Assembly: GCF_018128945.1 (NCBI RefSeq)
Contig: NZ_CP068393.1
Coordinates: forward strand, 1,488,001 to 1,552,000
Length of the DNA: 64,000 nucleotides
Reading direction: 5' to 3'
Origin: Aristaeella hokkaidonensis
GTDB taxonomy: Bacteria > Bacillota > Clostridia > Christensenellales > Aristaeellaceae
Below the pieces are notes generated by a model. It made no database searches. It was not told where the DNA came from and saw only the letters and a list, made by a program, of their open reading frames with translations. How positions within the stretch are numbered: position 1 is the stretch's first letter; every line of letters starts with the position of its first letter. Positions 33,373 through 42,015 of the stretch are shown piece by piece. Made by a program: the position numbers and the translations under genes.

Positions 33373-33798
33373 ATGACAGCAGAAGAAATGTGGAATCAAT
33401 CCGGATTAACCGGTGAATATGACGCCTGGTCTTTCGGGGATGATGCGGACACCCTGGCTCGGCTTGTAAAGGACGGAATCAAGACCGCCACCTGCTCCGC
33501 ATACTGCTTTTACGAGCTGGAAAAGGAAGACCTGCCGGAAGCAGGCGCATACAACATCATCCTGGACTCCAATGAACAGGCTGTCTGTATCACCAGGACA
33601 ACCAAAGTATATGTCACGCCTTTCAGCCAGGTGACTGCGGAACATGCATTCAAAGAAGGCGAAGGAGACCGGTCCCTGGCATACTGGCGTGAGGTGCATA
33701 AAAGGTTTTTCACAGAAGAACTGAAAGAAGCGGATCTTGAATTTGACGAGGATATGAAACTCGTCTGTGAGGAGTTTGAAGTCGTTTATACCGGCTGA
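33373..33798 (+). CDS. ASCH-domain protein
   Basis: 141 residues. The ASCH fold is seen in DAWSFGDDADTLARLVKDGIKTATCSAYCFYELEKEDLPEAG, followed by ITRTTKVYVTPFSQVTAEHAFKEGEGDRSLAYWREVHKRFF. Proteins of this type bind RNA or, as in YqfB, hydrolyse N4-acetylcytidine-like nucleosides. The 'DUF984' subgroup matches best. Start at 33373, after CAGGAGA; the upstream in-frame stretch lacks a ribosome site. Confidence 0.85.
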   Translation: MTAEEMWNQSGLTGEYDAWSFGDDADTLARLVKDGIKTATCSAYCFYELEKEDLPEAGAYNIILDSNEQAVCITRTTKVYVTPFSQVTAEHAFKEGEGDRSLAYWREVHKRFFTEELKEADLEFDEDMKLVCEEFEVVYTG

Positions 33799-33804
33799 TG
33801 AATT

Positions 33805-34797
33805 ATGATGGATATCGAAAAAACTATTGCCAGGCTGTTTGAAGCAGCCGGTCTCGGACAAATCCTGCCGCCTGTTACGCCTGTCTCCGGCGGCTATATG
33901 CACAGAATGTACCGGGTGAATACCCCGGAACGTTCCTATGCTGTAAAGCATCTGAATCCGGAGATCATGAAACGGCCGAATGTCATGGATAATTACCGGA
34001 AAGCGGAAACGCTGGAACAGATCATCGAGGATGCCGGAATCCCGGTAGTAGCTGCCTTGACACTCAATGGACAAAAGATGCAGAAAGTGGCCAATGAGTA
34101 TTTCTATGTCTTCCGCTGGCAGAACGGCAGCATCACGGACTGGAACAACATCACACCGGATCAGTGCCGTCAGGCCGGAATCATTCAGGCCCGCATCCAC
34201 GCCCTGCAGTCCAGGTATACGGCACCTGTCATTCCGGAACTCAGTACCATCAACTGGGCGGAATACATTGCGGAGGCGGACAGGCAGAACATCATCATCA
34301 CTCCCCTGCTGAAGGAGAACGAACAGCTGCTGAACGACGCGCAGGAAGCATTGAACGCCGCCCGGCTGGCACTGCCTGCTATTGAATGCATTACCAATGA
34401 GGATATGGATCCCAAGAATGTCATGTGGGATAAAGGCAAACCGGTGATGATTGATCTGGAATGCCTGGATTACGGCAACCCTGTGTCCCACGTTCTGCAG
34501 CTGTCCCTGCAGTGGTCCGGCATCACGACCTGCACTCTGGATCTGGCGAATACAAAAGCCTTCTTTGACGGATACCTGGAAACCTGGGATAACGGCTTCA
34601 GGAATTACGGAAGTGTAGTGGGTCTGGCCTATACCTGGATTGAATGGCTGGAGTATAATATCACCAGGGCTTTGGGACAGTGCCAGGACGAAGAAGAACA
34701 GGCCATGGGCGTCTCGGAGGTCCGGAACACCATCAATCGCATCCGGTATATCCGGGAAAAAGAAGATCAGATCCGTAATCTGCTGGACCGGATATGA
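33805..34797 (+). CDS. Aminoglycoside-phosphotransferase-like kinase with Asn in the HxD motif
   Basis: 330 residues of the APH/choline-kinase fold. The N-lobe has SGGYMHRMYRV and YAVKHLNPE (ATP lysine). The catalytic loop reads TNEDMDPKNVMWD (about 196-208): the usual His is Asn, while the catalytic Asp and metal Asn are present. The metal motif is IDLECLDYGNP. Probably phosphorylates a small molecule; drug resistance is possible but not shown. It starts six bases after the ASCH gene, without a strong ribosome site. Confidence 0.82.
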   Translation: MMDIEKTIARLFEAAGLGQILPPVTPVSGGYMHRMYRVNTPERSYAVKHLNPEIMKRPNVMDNYRKAETLEQIIEDAGIPVVAALTLNGQKMQKVANEYFYVFRWQNGSITDWNNITPDQCRQAGIIQARIHALQSRYTAPVIPELSTINWAEYIAEADRQNIIITPLLKENEQLLNDAQEALNAARLALPAIECITNEDMDPKNVMWDKGKPVMIDLECLDYGNPVSHVLQLSLQWSGITTCTLDLANTKAFFDGYLETWDNGFRNYGSVVGLAYTWIEWLEYNITRALGQCQDEEEQAMGVSEVRNTINRIRYIREKEDQIRNLLDRI

Positions 34798-34863
34798 CAG
34801 AGCTGAAATCGCGTTATGCAATAAAGTATAAACTCACCAAGATCAGGAAAGGATCGAACAGCT

Positions 34864-35439
34864 ATGAATATCACTGCTGAACTGGTATATGCCCAGACAG
34901 AACAGGCTGTTACAGCCCTGCTCCAGGAAAACCGTCCCCATTTCAATCCGGTAAAGCTGCTGGTTATCGGCGGCAGCTCCAGCGAAATAGCCGGCGGCAC
35001 CATCGGTCACAATTCCACCTATGAATACGGTGAAGCCGTGGTGGAAGCCGTGATGAAGGTATGCGGTGATGCCGGTGTGGCGCCTGCATTCCAGTGCTGT
35101 GAGCATCTGAACCGTTCCCTGATCATGGAAAGGGAAACGGCGGAGCGCTATGGTTATGAAATTGTATGGGTCGTTCCCCGGATCAAGGCCGGAGGTTCTC
35201 TGGCCACTGCGGCCTGGAAGCGTTTCAAAGACCCTGTGGCAGTCCTGGCCATTCAGGCGGATGCCGGTCTTGATATTGGCCAGACCCTGATCGGAATGCA
35301 TCTCCGTCGTGTTGCCGTACCTGTTCGGCTCAGCATTTCACAGGTTGGGGAAGCCCGGATTTCCGCAGCCCGCACCCGTCCTCTGCTGGTCGGCGGTGAA
35401 CGAGCCAGATATATCCCGGAATCAGAGGAAACCCCGTAA
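34864..35439 (+). CDS. ywlG: UPF0340 / TIGR01440-family protein (YwlG-like)
   Basis: 191 residues, full-length for the family. LLVIGGSSSEIAGGTIGHNSTYEYGEAVVEAV near residues 30-60, FQCCEHLNRSLIMER near 75-90 and the late LLVGGERARYIPESEE are strongly conserved features of B. subtilis YwlG relatives. No biochemical function is established. Preceded by AGGAAAGGATC. It is followed by the HelD promoter region. Confidence 0.92.
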   Translation: MNITAELVYAQTEQAVTALLQENRPHFNPVKLLVIGGSSSEIAGGTIGHNSTYEYGEAVVEAVMKVCGDAGVAPAFQCCEHLNRSLIMERETAERYGYEIVWVVPRIKAGGSLATAAWKRFKDPVAVLAIQADAGLDIGQTLIGMHLRRVAVPVRLSISQVGEARISAARTRPLLVGGERARYIPESEETP

Positions 35440-35503
35440 AAGCCCTTACAGCATTGTTGTTTTGTAATAAATGTAAAATATGCAAAAAAAGTGTCATTCG
35501 TTC

Positions 35504-35533
35504 TTGACAAACCCGGATTTGTTCTGTTATCAT
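35504..35533 (+). promoter_or_regulatory. Promoter of the HelD gene
   Basis: TTGACA (35504-35509), 18-base spacer, TATCAT (35528-35533). Transcription would begin near 35540, about 90 bases before the helicase ATG, so the leader includes the hairpin at 35568-35601. Confidence 0.7.
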
Positions 35534-35567
35534 GCACTTCCACACGCTTGCAGGACATAGAATCCGT

Positions 35568-35611
35568 AAGCCTCTGCGTAGAAAAAATACGGCAGAGGCT
35601 TTTATATTTTT
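35568..35611 (+). terminator. Leader terminator (attenuator candidate) before HelD
   Basis: AAGCCTCTGC (35568-35577) pairs perfectly with GCAGAGGCTT (35592-35601), and the T-rich tract TTTTATATTTTT follows. It lies between promoter and start codon, so full-length mRNA needs read-through. CCGTA (35564-35568) can also pair with TACGG (35588-35592), offering a competing fold. Confidence 0.78.
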
Positions 35612-35628
35612 GCCGGGAAAGGACGATT

Positions 35629-37857
35629 ATGGAATCTGTCACATTACCCGAACATCCATCTGCGAAGGAAGAGTATCTTCATCTTCAGCAGGCTCGGGAC
35701 ACCATTGACCGGGAAATCAGGGAAGTGGAAGCCCTCACTGGGGCAAAAGCCGGTGAGGAAATGGATGTTCATGCAAACATTGTACCGGACGATCAGGAGG
35801 AGGTATACCTGCAGCTGTTCAAGGCCAAGCTGGACCGGCTGCGTCAGCTGACCATGGCCGCCGGGCAGGCTTACTTTGCCCGGCTGGATTTCACTCCCGC
35901 CGGCAGCTCTCCGGAAACCTGGTATCTGGGACGCTGGGGCGTTCTGGATCCGGCTGCGCTGACTCCGGTTGTGGTGGACTGGCGCTCCCCCGTTGCGAAC
36001 CTGTATTACTCCGGCCAGATCGGAAAAATGGACTATGAGGCGCCGGACGGACACGTGGAGGGCGAGCTGACCCTGAAGCGGATGCTGACCGTCCGGGAGC
36101 GGGAACTTATCAGTCTGTTCGACAGCGGCATTGTTTCCCAGGAAACCTATCTGCAGGAGGTTCTGGGCAGCATTTCCACGGACAGACTGCGGGAAATTGT
36201 CACCACCATACAGGCGGAGCAGAACATCGTCATCCGTCATCCCCTCGCCGCACACCTGCTGGTACAGGGCGCCGCGGGAAGCGGAAAAACCACCATCGCT
36301 TTGCACCGGATTGCTTACCTGCTCTATACTTATCAGAAAACACTGAAACCTGAAAACATGATGATCCTGGCGCCCAACCCGCTGTTCCTCTCCTATATCT
36401 CTCAGGTTCTTCCTGATCTGGGTGTCGAACGGGTCGTACAAACCACCTTCGAAGGCTGGTGCCGGGAAGGCATGGGCCGCCGGATGCCGAAACTGCAGCG
36501 GGAAAGCCGGCTGGAAAAGAATCTGACCCTCTCAGAGGCAGAGCGGGAAAAAGCCGGACGGATTCTACGTCTTAAAGGTTCCCTGGCCATGATGAAGAAA
36601 CTGGAGAGCTACCTAGATCAATTACAGACTGCCATTCTGCCGGACAAAGGCTTTAAAATGGCCGGCGTTCCCCTCATGGAGCACGAAGAGCTTGAAACCG
36701 TGTTCCTGCGCGATCTGCGCTACTTCCCGCTGGAGCAGAGGATCAGTGAGCTGAAAAAGATCATCCGCAAGAGAGTACAGTCCGCCGTTACCCTGCTGAA
36801 GGACCGGTATAATACCAGTGCGGAACAGATGGTCTTGAAGATCAAGGCCAATATGCGGGAAAGCACCTTGCGGCAGCAGAAGATCAAGGATCTGTATACG
36901 ATCCGGGACCAACGCTATAAGGAAATCGACGCCCGGGCTGAGGAATACCTCGGCAAATACCGGGATAAATTCCCGCTGCCGGACCTGACAGGGCTTTACA
37001 AAAACTTCCTCGAGGAATGCTATCCCGGTGAGGAACTGCTTCCGGAAGACGGTACCCTGCGGCAGGAGGACCTGCCGATGCTGGTGATGATCTGCAAAGC
37101 CCTCTACGGACTGAAGACAAAGCAGATGAAGCATATCGTCATCGATGAATGCCAGGACTTCTCCCCCTTCCAGATTGAGCTGCTGAAACAGGCTAATCCC
37201 GCGGCAACCTTCACCCTGGTCGGTGACCTATACCAGGGTATCCGGGCGGATGAGGGAATCCGCAGCTGGGAAGAATGGAAGGAGCCGGTCTTTGAGAACA
37301 AGGCGGACCTGAAGCAGCTGACCGTCAGCTACCGGAACACCGTCGAGATCATGAATCTGGCGCAGACCGTTTCCGCCCGTTATCCCATCCCCGGCATCTG
37401 TGAAACAAAACCCGTGCTGCGGCACGGCGAAAAGCCGAAGATCATCCAGGCTGACAGCGATAAAGAACGTCTTTCCCGGATCCGGGAACAGGTGCAGGCC
37501 TGGCGGCAGGAGGGATACCACAGTATCGCCCTGATCGAAAAAACAGCGGAGCAGGCAAAGAAGCTGTATAAACAGATCGGTCAGGAACTGGATGCCCACC
37601 TGCTTTCAGAAACGGATTCCGAATACCGGGGCGGCGTCATGATCCTTCCGGCCAGCATTGTCAAGGGCATGGAGTTCGACTGTGTAGGTATCTGCGATGC
37701 CTCCGCGGAAAACTTCCCGGAGGATGAATTCCTTTGCCGGATCCTGTACGTCATGATGACCCGTCCCCTGCACCGCCTGGCCATCTGGCACAAAGGCGAT
37801 CCCTCACCCATGCTCCCCTCCTCACACTGCTTCCCTTCCGAGTCCAAAGACATATAA
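35629..37857 (+). CDS. helD: HelD-type RNA polymerase-recycling helicase (UvrD-like)
   Basis: 742 residues, close to B. subtilis HelD in length. The N-terminus forms a long helical hairpin (about 10-85) that in HelD enters the RNA polymerase secondary channel. Walker A is QGAAGSGKTT with Lys220, Walker B is IVIDECQDF at about 503-511, and late helicase motifs include VSYRNTVEI, VKGMEFDCVGI and VMMTRPLHR. HelD proteins remove stalled or drug-bound RNA polymerase from DNA. Here the gene has its own promoter and a leader terminator, and the stop codon overlaps the first unit of a heptad repeat. Confidence 0.92.
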   Translation: MESVTLPEHPSAKEEYLHLQQARDTIDREIREVEALTGAKAGEEMDVHANIVPDDQEEVYLQLFKAKLDRLRQLTMAAGQAYFARLDFTPAGSSPETWYLGRWGVLDPAALTPVVVDWRSPVANLYYSGQIGKMDYEAPDGHVEGELTLKRMLTVRERELISLFDSGIVSQETYLQEVLGSISTDRLREIVTTIQAEQNIVIRHPLAAHLLVQGAAGSGKTTIALHRIAYLLYTYQKTLKPENMMILAPNPLFLSYISQVLPDLGVERVVQTTFEGWCREGMGRRMPKLQRESRLEKNLTLSEAEREKAGRILRLKGSLAMMKKLESYLDQLQTAILPDKGFKMAGVPLMEHEELETVFLRDLRYFPLEQRISELKKIIRKRVQSAVTLLKDRYNTSAEQMVLKIKANMRESTLRQQKIKDLYTIRDQRYKEIDARAEEYLGKYRDKFPLPDLTGLYKNFLEECYPGEELLPEDGTLRQEDLPMLVMICKALYGLKTKQMKHIVIDECQDFSPFQIELLKQANPAATFTLVGDLYQGIRADEGIRSWEEWKEPVFENKADLKQLTVSYRNTVEIMNLAQTVSARYPIPGICETKPVLRHGEKPKIIQADSDKERLSRIREQVQAWRQEGYHSIALIEKTAEQAKKLYKQIGQELDAHLLSETDSEYRGGVMILPASIVKGMEFDCVGICDASAENFPEDEFLCRILYVMMTRPLHRLAIWHKGDPSPMLPSSHCFPSESKDI

Positions 37858-37890
37858 TTATGAATTATGAATTATGAATTGTGAATTAAA
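37856..37890. repeat. Heptad-period intergenic repeat (AATTATG)
   Basis: Units AATTATG, AATTATG, AATTATG, AATTGTG, AATTAAA. The tract begins inside the helD stop codon and ends at the ribosome site of the next gene. Confidence 0.85.
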
Positions 37891-37901
37891 GGAGACCGAC
37901 T

Positions 37902-38438
37902 ATGATTGAAACAGAACGACTATTATTGAGACCTTATACTCTCGACGACTTTCCCGCCCTCTACGAGATCCTGTCGGATCCCGAAACCATGCAGCACTAT
38001 CCGGCACCCTTTGATGAGGAGAAAACCCGAAACTGGATCACCTGGAATCTGGATAACTATGAGAAATACGGATTCGGTCTCTGGGCAGTTGTCCTGAAGG
38101 AAACCGGTGAGTTTATCGGAGACTGCGGTATTACCCTCCAGAATATTGATGGTGAAATCCTGCCGGAAATCGGGTATCATATCCATAAAAAGTACTGGCG
38201 GCGTGGTTTTGCAAAAGAAGCCGCCCGGGCTGTCCGGGACTGGGGGTTCCGTAACACACAGTACGATATCTTCTACTCCTACATGAAGTACACAAACATC
38301 GGTTCCTGGTCCACTGCTCTGGCCAACGGGATGAAGAAGGTCAAGGAATATCCGGATCCGAAGAATACGATCTCTTATGCCTATGCGATAACCCGGGAGG
38401 AATGGGAAAAGCTGCAACAGAACAGTTCAGCCGACTGA
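37902..38438 (+). CDS. GNAT-family acetyltransferase, RimJ/RimL-like
   Basis: 178 residues. IETERLLLRPYTLDDFPALYEILSDPETMQHYP is the standard start of the RimL/Acetyltransf_3 group; GYHIHKKYWRRGFAKEAARAV is the acetyl-CoA site, and NIGSWSTALANGMKKV is motif B. Members acetylate protein N-termini, amino acids or antibiotics. AAAGGAG precedes the ATG. Confidence 0.9.
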   Translation: MIETERLLLRPYTLDDFPALYEILSDPETMQHYPAPFDEEKTRNWITWNLDNYEKYGFGLWAVVLKETGEFIGDCGITLQNIDGEILPEIGYHIHKKYWRRGFAKEAARAVRDWGFRNTQYDIFYSYMKYTNIGSWSTALANGMKKVKEYPDPKNTISYAYAITREEWEKLQQNSSAD

Positions 38439-38507
38439 TTCCAGTCTCCCTGTTAATTTCCTTTCTGACAAATGGAGTATAAAAACAGAATAAAGGAGTG
38501 AACCGGA

Positions 38508-39263
38508 ATGAAAGAGTACACAAAGCAGCACAAGAAAGCATGGGAATACAACGCCTATGATTTCTGGGTCAAAAATTCCGGAACCCCGGCAGAACGGGCA
38601 AAGGAAGATGCCGCGGATCCGGAAAAGATGCTGAGAAAATACGCACAGTACTTCGACAGCTATAAAGGCGTCCGGATTGCCAACATCTGCGGGTCCTGCG
38701 GAAAAAAAGCCGTTCCCCTGGCGCTGCTCGGAGCTGACGTGACAGTTTTCGACATCTCCGAAGAGAACAAACGCTATGCCATGGAAACAGCGCAGGCAGC
38801 AAATGTTCCTCTGAATTATGAGGTTTGCGACATTCTGGAGATTGATCTGGAAAAGTATGCCGGTTATTTCGACATCGTCTTCATGGAGGGCGGAATCCTG
38901 CATTATTTCCATACGATCGATGAGTTTATGAAAATGATGTACTCCATTCTGAAGCCGGGCGGAAAAATGATCTGCAGCGATTTCCATCCTTTTACCAAGA
39001 TCCTGGACAGCCTGAACCTTGGGCGCCCCACCATGAGCTATTTCTCAACGGATGTCTATGAGGGGGAAATGGCCCATGCCCGTTTCTTCCCGGAAGAGAT
39101 CCGGAGCCAGATGCCCAAATGCAGCTACCGCCGGTATACCATGAGCGAGATCATCAATTCCATCATCCGGTGCGGGTTCTGCCTGAAACAGCTGGATGAA
39201 CATCCCGCCTGGGAAAACGACAGCCTGCCGGGCGAATTCACCGCGATTGCGATCAAAAACTGA
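38508..39263 (+). CDS. SAM-dependent methyltransferase
   Basis: 251 residues. Motif I reads RIANICGSCGKKAVPLALLG, an unusual Gly-Ser-Cys-Gly form, then VTVFDIS (acidic residue of motif II), FDIVFMEGGILHYF and LKPGGKMICSDFHP. Class I methyltransferase of unknown substrate. First of four consecutive methyltransferase genes. AAAGGAG lies eight bases upstream. Confidence 0.86.
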   Translation: MKEYTKQHKKAWEYNAYDFWVKNSGTPAERAKEDAADPEKMLRKYAQYFDSYKGVRIANICGSCGKKAVPLALLGADVTVFDISEENKRYAMETAQAANVPLNYEVCDILEIDLEKYAGYFDIVFMEGGILHYFHTIDEFMKMMYSILKPGGKMICSDFHPFTKILDSLNLGRPTMSYFSTDVYEGEMAHARFFPEEIRSQMPKCSYRRYTMSEIINSIIRCGFCLKQLDEHPAWENDSLPGEFTAIAIKN

Positions 39264-39291
39264 TCGTCACAGAAAAGGAGGAAACCTGACG

Positions 39292-40062
39292 ATGGAATAC
39301 AGGAAAGTGTTTGATCAAATCCCGGAACAGTTCGACAAATACAGGCCCCGGTACAGTGCTGAACTCTTTGCTGACCTGATTGACTACGCAGGAATCGGGC
39401 CGGGTGTATCAGTGCTTGAGATCGGTCCCGGGACAGGCCAGGCAACCGATCCGATTCTGGAAACCGGCTGCGATTATCACGCGATTGAACTGGGTGAACA
39501 TCTTTACGCAAAGATGAAGGAAAAATACGGAAACCGGCCTAACTTCCATATTGTGAATGATGATTTCATCACCCATGATTACGGCGATCAGAAGTTCGAT
39601 ATGATTTATTCCGCCGCGACCATCCAGTGGATCCCGGAAGCAGTCGCCTTTTCAAAGACCTTTGACCTGCTGAAGCCGGGCGGAACCCTGGCCATGATGC
39701 TGACCAGCGATGATTACAAGACCCCGAACGAAACGCTTTATAACCGGATCCAGGAAGTCTACGCCAAATACTTCAAACCGGAAGCAACCTATAATGAGAT
39801 GCGTGCTCCCTTCAGCTACACCAACGCTTCCAATTATGGTTATGTGAATTTTGAACGGCGGGATTTTCATGGGCAGCGCGTCTTTACCGCGGATGAATTT
39901 GCTTTATACAGCGGAACCCACTGCACTTCCATCGTGATTCCGGAACCTTATAAAACTAAATTCTTCAGCGGCCTGAGGGAAGCTGTTCTGGAAGCCGGAA
40001 ACAAAATCGTATTCAATGATACCTATATCCTGTACCTGGCCCGAAAACCGAAGGAAGGCTGA
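39292..40062 (+). CDS. SAM-dependent methyltransferase, trans-aconitate-methyltransferase-like
   Basis: 256 residues. Motif I is VLEIGPGTGQAT (about 40-51), motif II YHAIELGEHL, then FDMIYSAATIQWIPE and LLKPGGTLAMML. The YDKYRPRY-like start (FDKYRPRYSAELFADL) is typical of this group. It is a clear relative of the fourth gene in the set (40762), sharing motif order and the GQA turn. ATG at 39292 after AAAGGAGGAAA. Confidence 0.87.
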   Translation: MEYRKVFDQIPEQFDKYRPRYSAELFADLIDYAGIGPGVSVLEIGPGTGQATDPILETGCDYHAIELGEHLYAKMKEKYGNRPNFHIVNDDFITHDYGDQKFDMIYSAATIQWIPEAVAFSKTFDLLKPGGTLAMMLTSDDYKTPNETLYNRIQEVYAKYFKPEATYNEMRAPFSYTNASNYGYVNFERRDFHGQRVFTADEFALYSGTHCTSIVIPEPYKTKFFSGLREAVLEAGNKIVFNDTYILYLARKPKEG

Positions 40063-40082
40063 AGCCTTGGAAAGGATGAACA

Positions 40083-40733
40083 ATGAGCAACCTTGTCACG
40101 CAATGGTATGAAGATAAAAAGAATGTGGATGAAATGCAGCAGTGGAATCCCGCGCTGAAGGAATGGGAACGGACTGTGATCCGCTGTTTTCCTGCCGGTG
40201 CCAGGATCCTGGATATCGGCTGCGGTCTGGGACGTGAAGCTTTCGCCCTGGCGGAAATGGGTTTTGACGTTGTCGGAATAGATATCTCAAAGGAAGTTAT
40301 CTCCCAGGTTAAGCAGTTATCTGCTGAAAAAGGGTATTCTATCCCCTTTTTCGATTATGACGGGAAAACCCTGGCCTTTCCGGATGCATCGTTTGATGTG
40401 GTTATAATATGGGCCCAGACCTTCGGGCTGCTGTACGGAGATGAGTATAAACAGGAATTCCTGGCGGAATGCAAAAGAGTCCTCAGGAAAGACGGTCTCT
40501 TCAGTTTCTCCGGACATGATCTGCATTTTCTTCAGGCGTATTATCCCAACTGCCTCAATGGCCGGAAGTTCTACCCCTATGCCGATACGGAAATGTACTG
40601 GGAAACTTTTGAGGCATCTGATCTGACTCGCTTTGCGGTACAGGCAGGCCTGGAGGTTGTCCTCTGCGAAAAAGGAAAGATCTACAAACCGGAGGACGGA
40701 ACAATCCTCCACTGCTTATGTAAAAAGCTGTAA
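40083..40733 (+). CDS. SAM-dependent methyltransferase
   Basis: 216 residues. Motif I ILDIGCGLGREAFALAEMG, motif II VVGIDISKEVISQ, then FDVVIIWAQTFGLLYGD and LRKDGLFSFSGHD. Class I fold with short C-terminal part. Substrate unknown; the opening LVTQWYEDKKNVDEMQQWNPALKEW is not diagnostic. GGAAAGGATG precedes the start, 20 bases after the previous gene. Confidence 0.87.
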   Translation: MSNLVTQWYEDKKNVDEMQQWNPALKEWERTVIRCFPAGARILDIGCGLGREAFALAEMGFDVVGIDISKEVISQVKQLSAEKGYSIPFFDYDGKTLAFPDASFDVVIIWAQTFGLLYGDEYKQEFLAECKRVLRKDGLFSFSGHDLHFLQAYYPNCLNGRKFYPYADTEMYWETFEASDLTRFAVQAGLEVVLCEKGKIYKPEDGTILHCLCKKL

Positions 40734-40761
40734 ATGAATATGATGAAGAGGAGGCTGTAAA

Positions 40762-41562
40762 ATGGAATCGGCGAACCAGGGAAAAGGATGGACATTCAAC
40801 ACCGTATCCGGAACCTATGATAAGATGCGTCCCGGTTACCCGGATGAACTGTATCAGGCATTGTTTGCCTATGCTCCGCTGAACGCCTCCTGTGCATCGG
40901 TGGAAATTGGTATCGGCGCGGGCCAGGCTTCACTGCCTGTCCTGAAAACCGGCTGTGCGCTGACGGCGGTGGAATACGGTGATCAGCTGGCGCAGGTATG
41001 CAGGGAAAAGTTTCGTGATTACCCCCTCTTTTCAGTGATTACCGGCAAATTTGAAGATGCAGTCCTGCCGGAAGATGCTTTTGATCTCGTGTACTCTGCC
41101 TCCGCCTTCCATTGGGTTCCGGAGGAAATCGGATATCCAAAGGTTTTCCGGATACTGAAGTCGGGAGGAGCTTTTGCCCGGTTTGCCAATCATCCCTATC
41201 AGGCAAAGGATAATCCGGAACTGCTCGCGGAAATACAGCGTGCCTATGCCGAATACTATTATCCCTATTACGGAAAGCAGCCGAGGACGCCTTCTGAGTA
41301 TACGGAAGAGCAGGCAGCCGCAAGGGCAAAGATCGCCGATCAATACGGGTTTACAGACACGCGGTATGCCCTGTTTTACAGGCAGCGGATCCTGACAGCT
41401 GCTGAATACAGGGCGCTGATCGGAACTTATTCAGACCATATCACGATCGAGGAAAGCATCCGGGAACGCTTCTTTGACGCCATAGAAGAAACAATCAACA
41501 GGCATGGCGGGGCCATCACCATATTTGATACGATTGATCTGCAGCTGGCCAGGAAACCATAA
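40762..41562 (+). CDS. SAM-dependent methyltransferase, trans-aconitate-methyltransferase-like
   Basis: 266 residues. Motif I SVEIGIGAGQASLPVL, motif II LTAVEYGDQL, then FDLVYSASAFHWVPEE and ILKSGGAFARF. The opening FNTVSGTYDKMRPGYPDELY matches the 39292 gene, and the two end with similar ITIFDTIDLQLARKP / VFNDTYILYLARKP strands, so they are probably paralogues by duplication. AGAGGAGG upstream. Confidence 0.87.
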   Translation: MESANQGKGWTFNTVSGTYDKMRPGYPDELYQALFAYAPLNASCASVEIGIGAGQASLPVLKTGCALTAVEYGDQLAQVCREKFRDYPLFSVITGKFEDAVLPEDAFDLVYSASAFHWVPEEIGYPKVFRILKSGGAFARFANHPYQAKDNPELLAEIQRAYAEYYYPYYGKQPRTPSEYTEEQAAARAKIADQYGFTDTRYALFYRQRILTAAEYRALIGTYSDHITIEESIRERFFDAIEETINRHGGAITIFDTIDLQLARKP

Positions 41563-41574
41563 AAAGGAGACATC

Positions 41575-42015
41575 ATGATGCAGGTGACAATCAGGCCCAT
41601 ACAGGAATCCGACTATGCGGCCGTTTCCGCCATCTGGCGTGACGTGCTGGATATTTATAACGCCACAGAGCAAAGCGTTGCGGAAATCTATGCGCAAATG
41701 GCGCAGGATAATCATTACCATACTTTTATTGCGGAAACAGACGGAAAGGTCGTCGGGCTCGTGACCGTTGTGAAAGTGCTCGCCATTGGTCATCCGGGCG
41801 GGTATATCAAAATGAACGGTCTGGGCGTTCTTCCGGAATACCGGCGTCTGGGTATCGGCAAAATGCTGATGGACCGCGTGGAACAGCTGGCTCTTCAGGA
41901 AGGCGCGCCGTATATCGGACTGGCTTCAGGGATCAGGAGAACAGAAGCCCACGCCTTTTATGAACGGCTGGGCTTTCAGAAAACCTCCTTCTGGTTCAGG
42001 AAGAACCTGGAATAA
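41575..42015 (+). CDS. GNAT-family N-acetyltransferase
   Basis: 146 residues; KMNGLGVLPEYRRLGIGKMLMDRVEQLALQEG is the acetyl-CoA site and EAHAFYERLGFQKTSFWFRK motif B. The front, RPIQESDYAAVSAIWRDVL, is common to single-domain GNATs. Two ATG codons in a row follow AAAAGGAG. The stop shares bases with the next gene's start (TAATG). Confidence 0.87.
   Translation: MMQVTIRPIQESDYAAVSAIWRDVLDIYNATEQSVAEIYAQMAQDNHYHTFIAETDGKVVGLVTVVKVLAIGHPGGYIKMNGLGVLPEYRRLGIGKMLMDRVEQLALQEGAPYIGLASGIRRTEAHAFYERLGFQKTSFWFRKNLE

Noticed and set aside
33406..34821. A 471-codon minus-strand frame
   Set aside because: It lies opposite the ASCH and kinase genes, which have clear motifs and ribosome sites.
35564..35611. 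T-box or metabolite riboswitch in the helD leader
   Set aside because: The leader is too short, with no T-box sequence or multi-helix aptamer; only a simple terminator is supported.
35532..35700. Leader peptide starting at the ATG inside the helD -10 region
   Set aside because: The ATG is at or before the predicted start of transcription and has no ribosome site.
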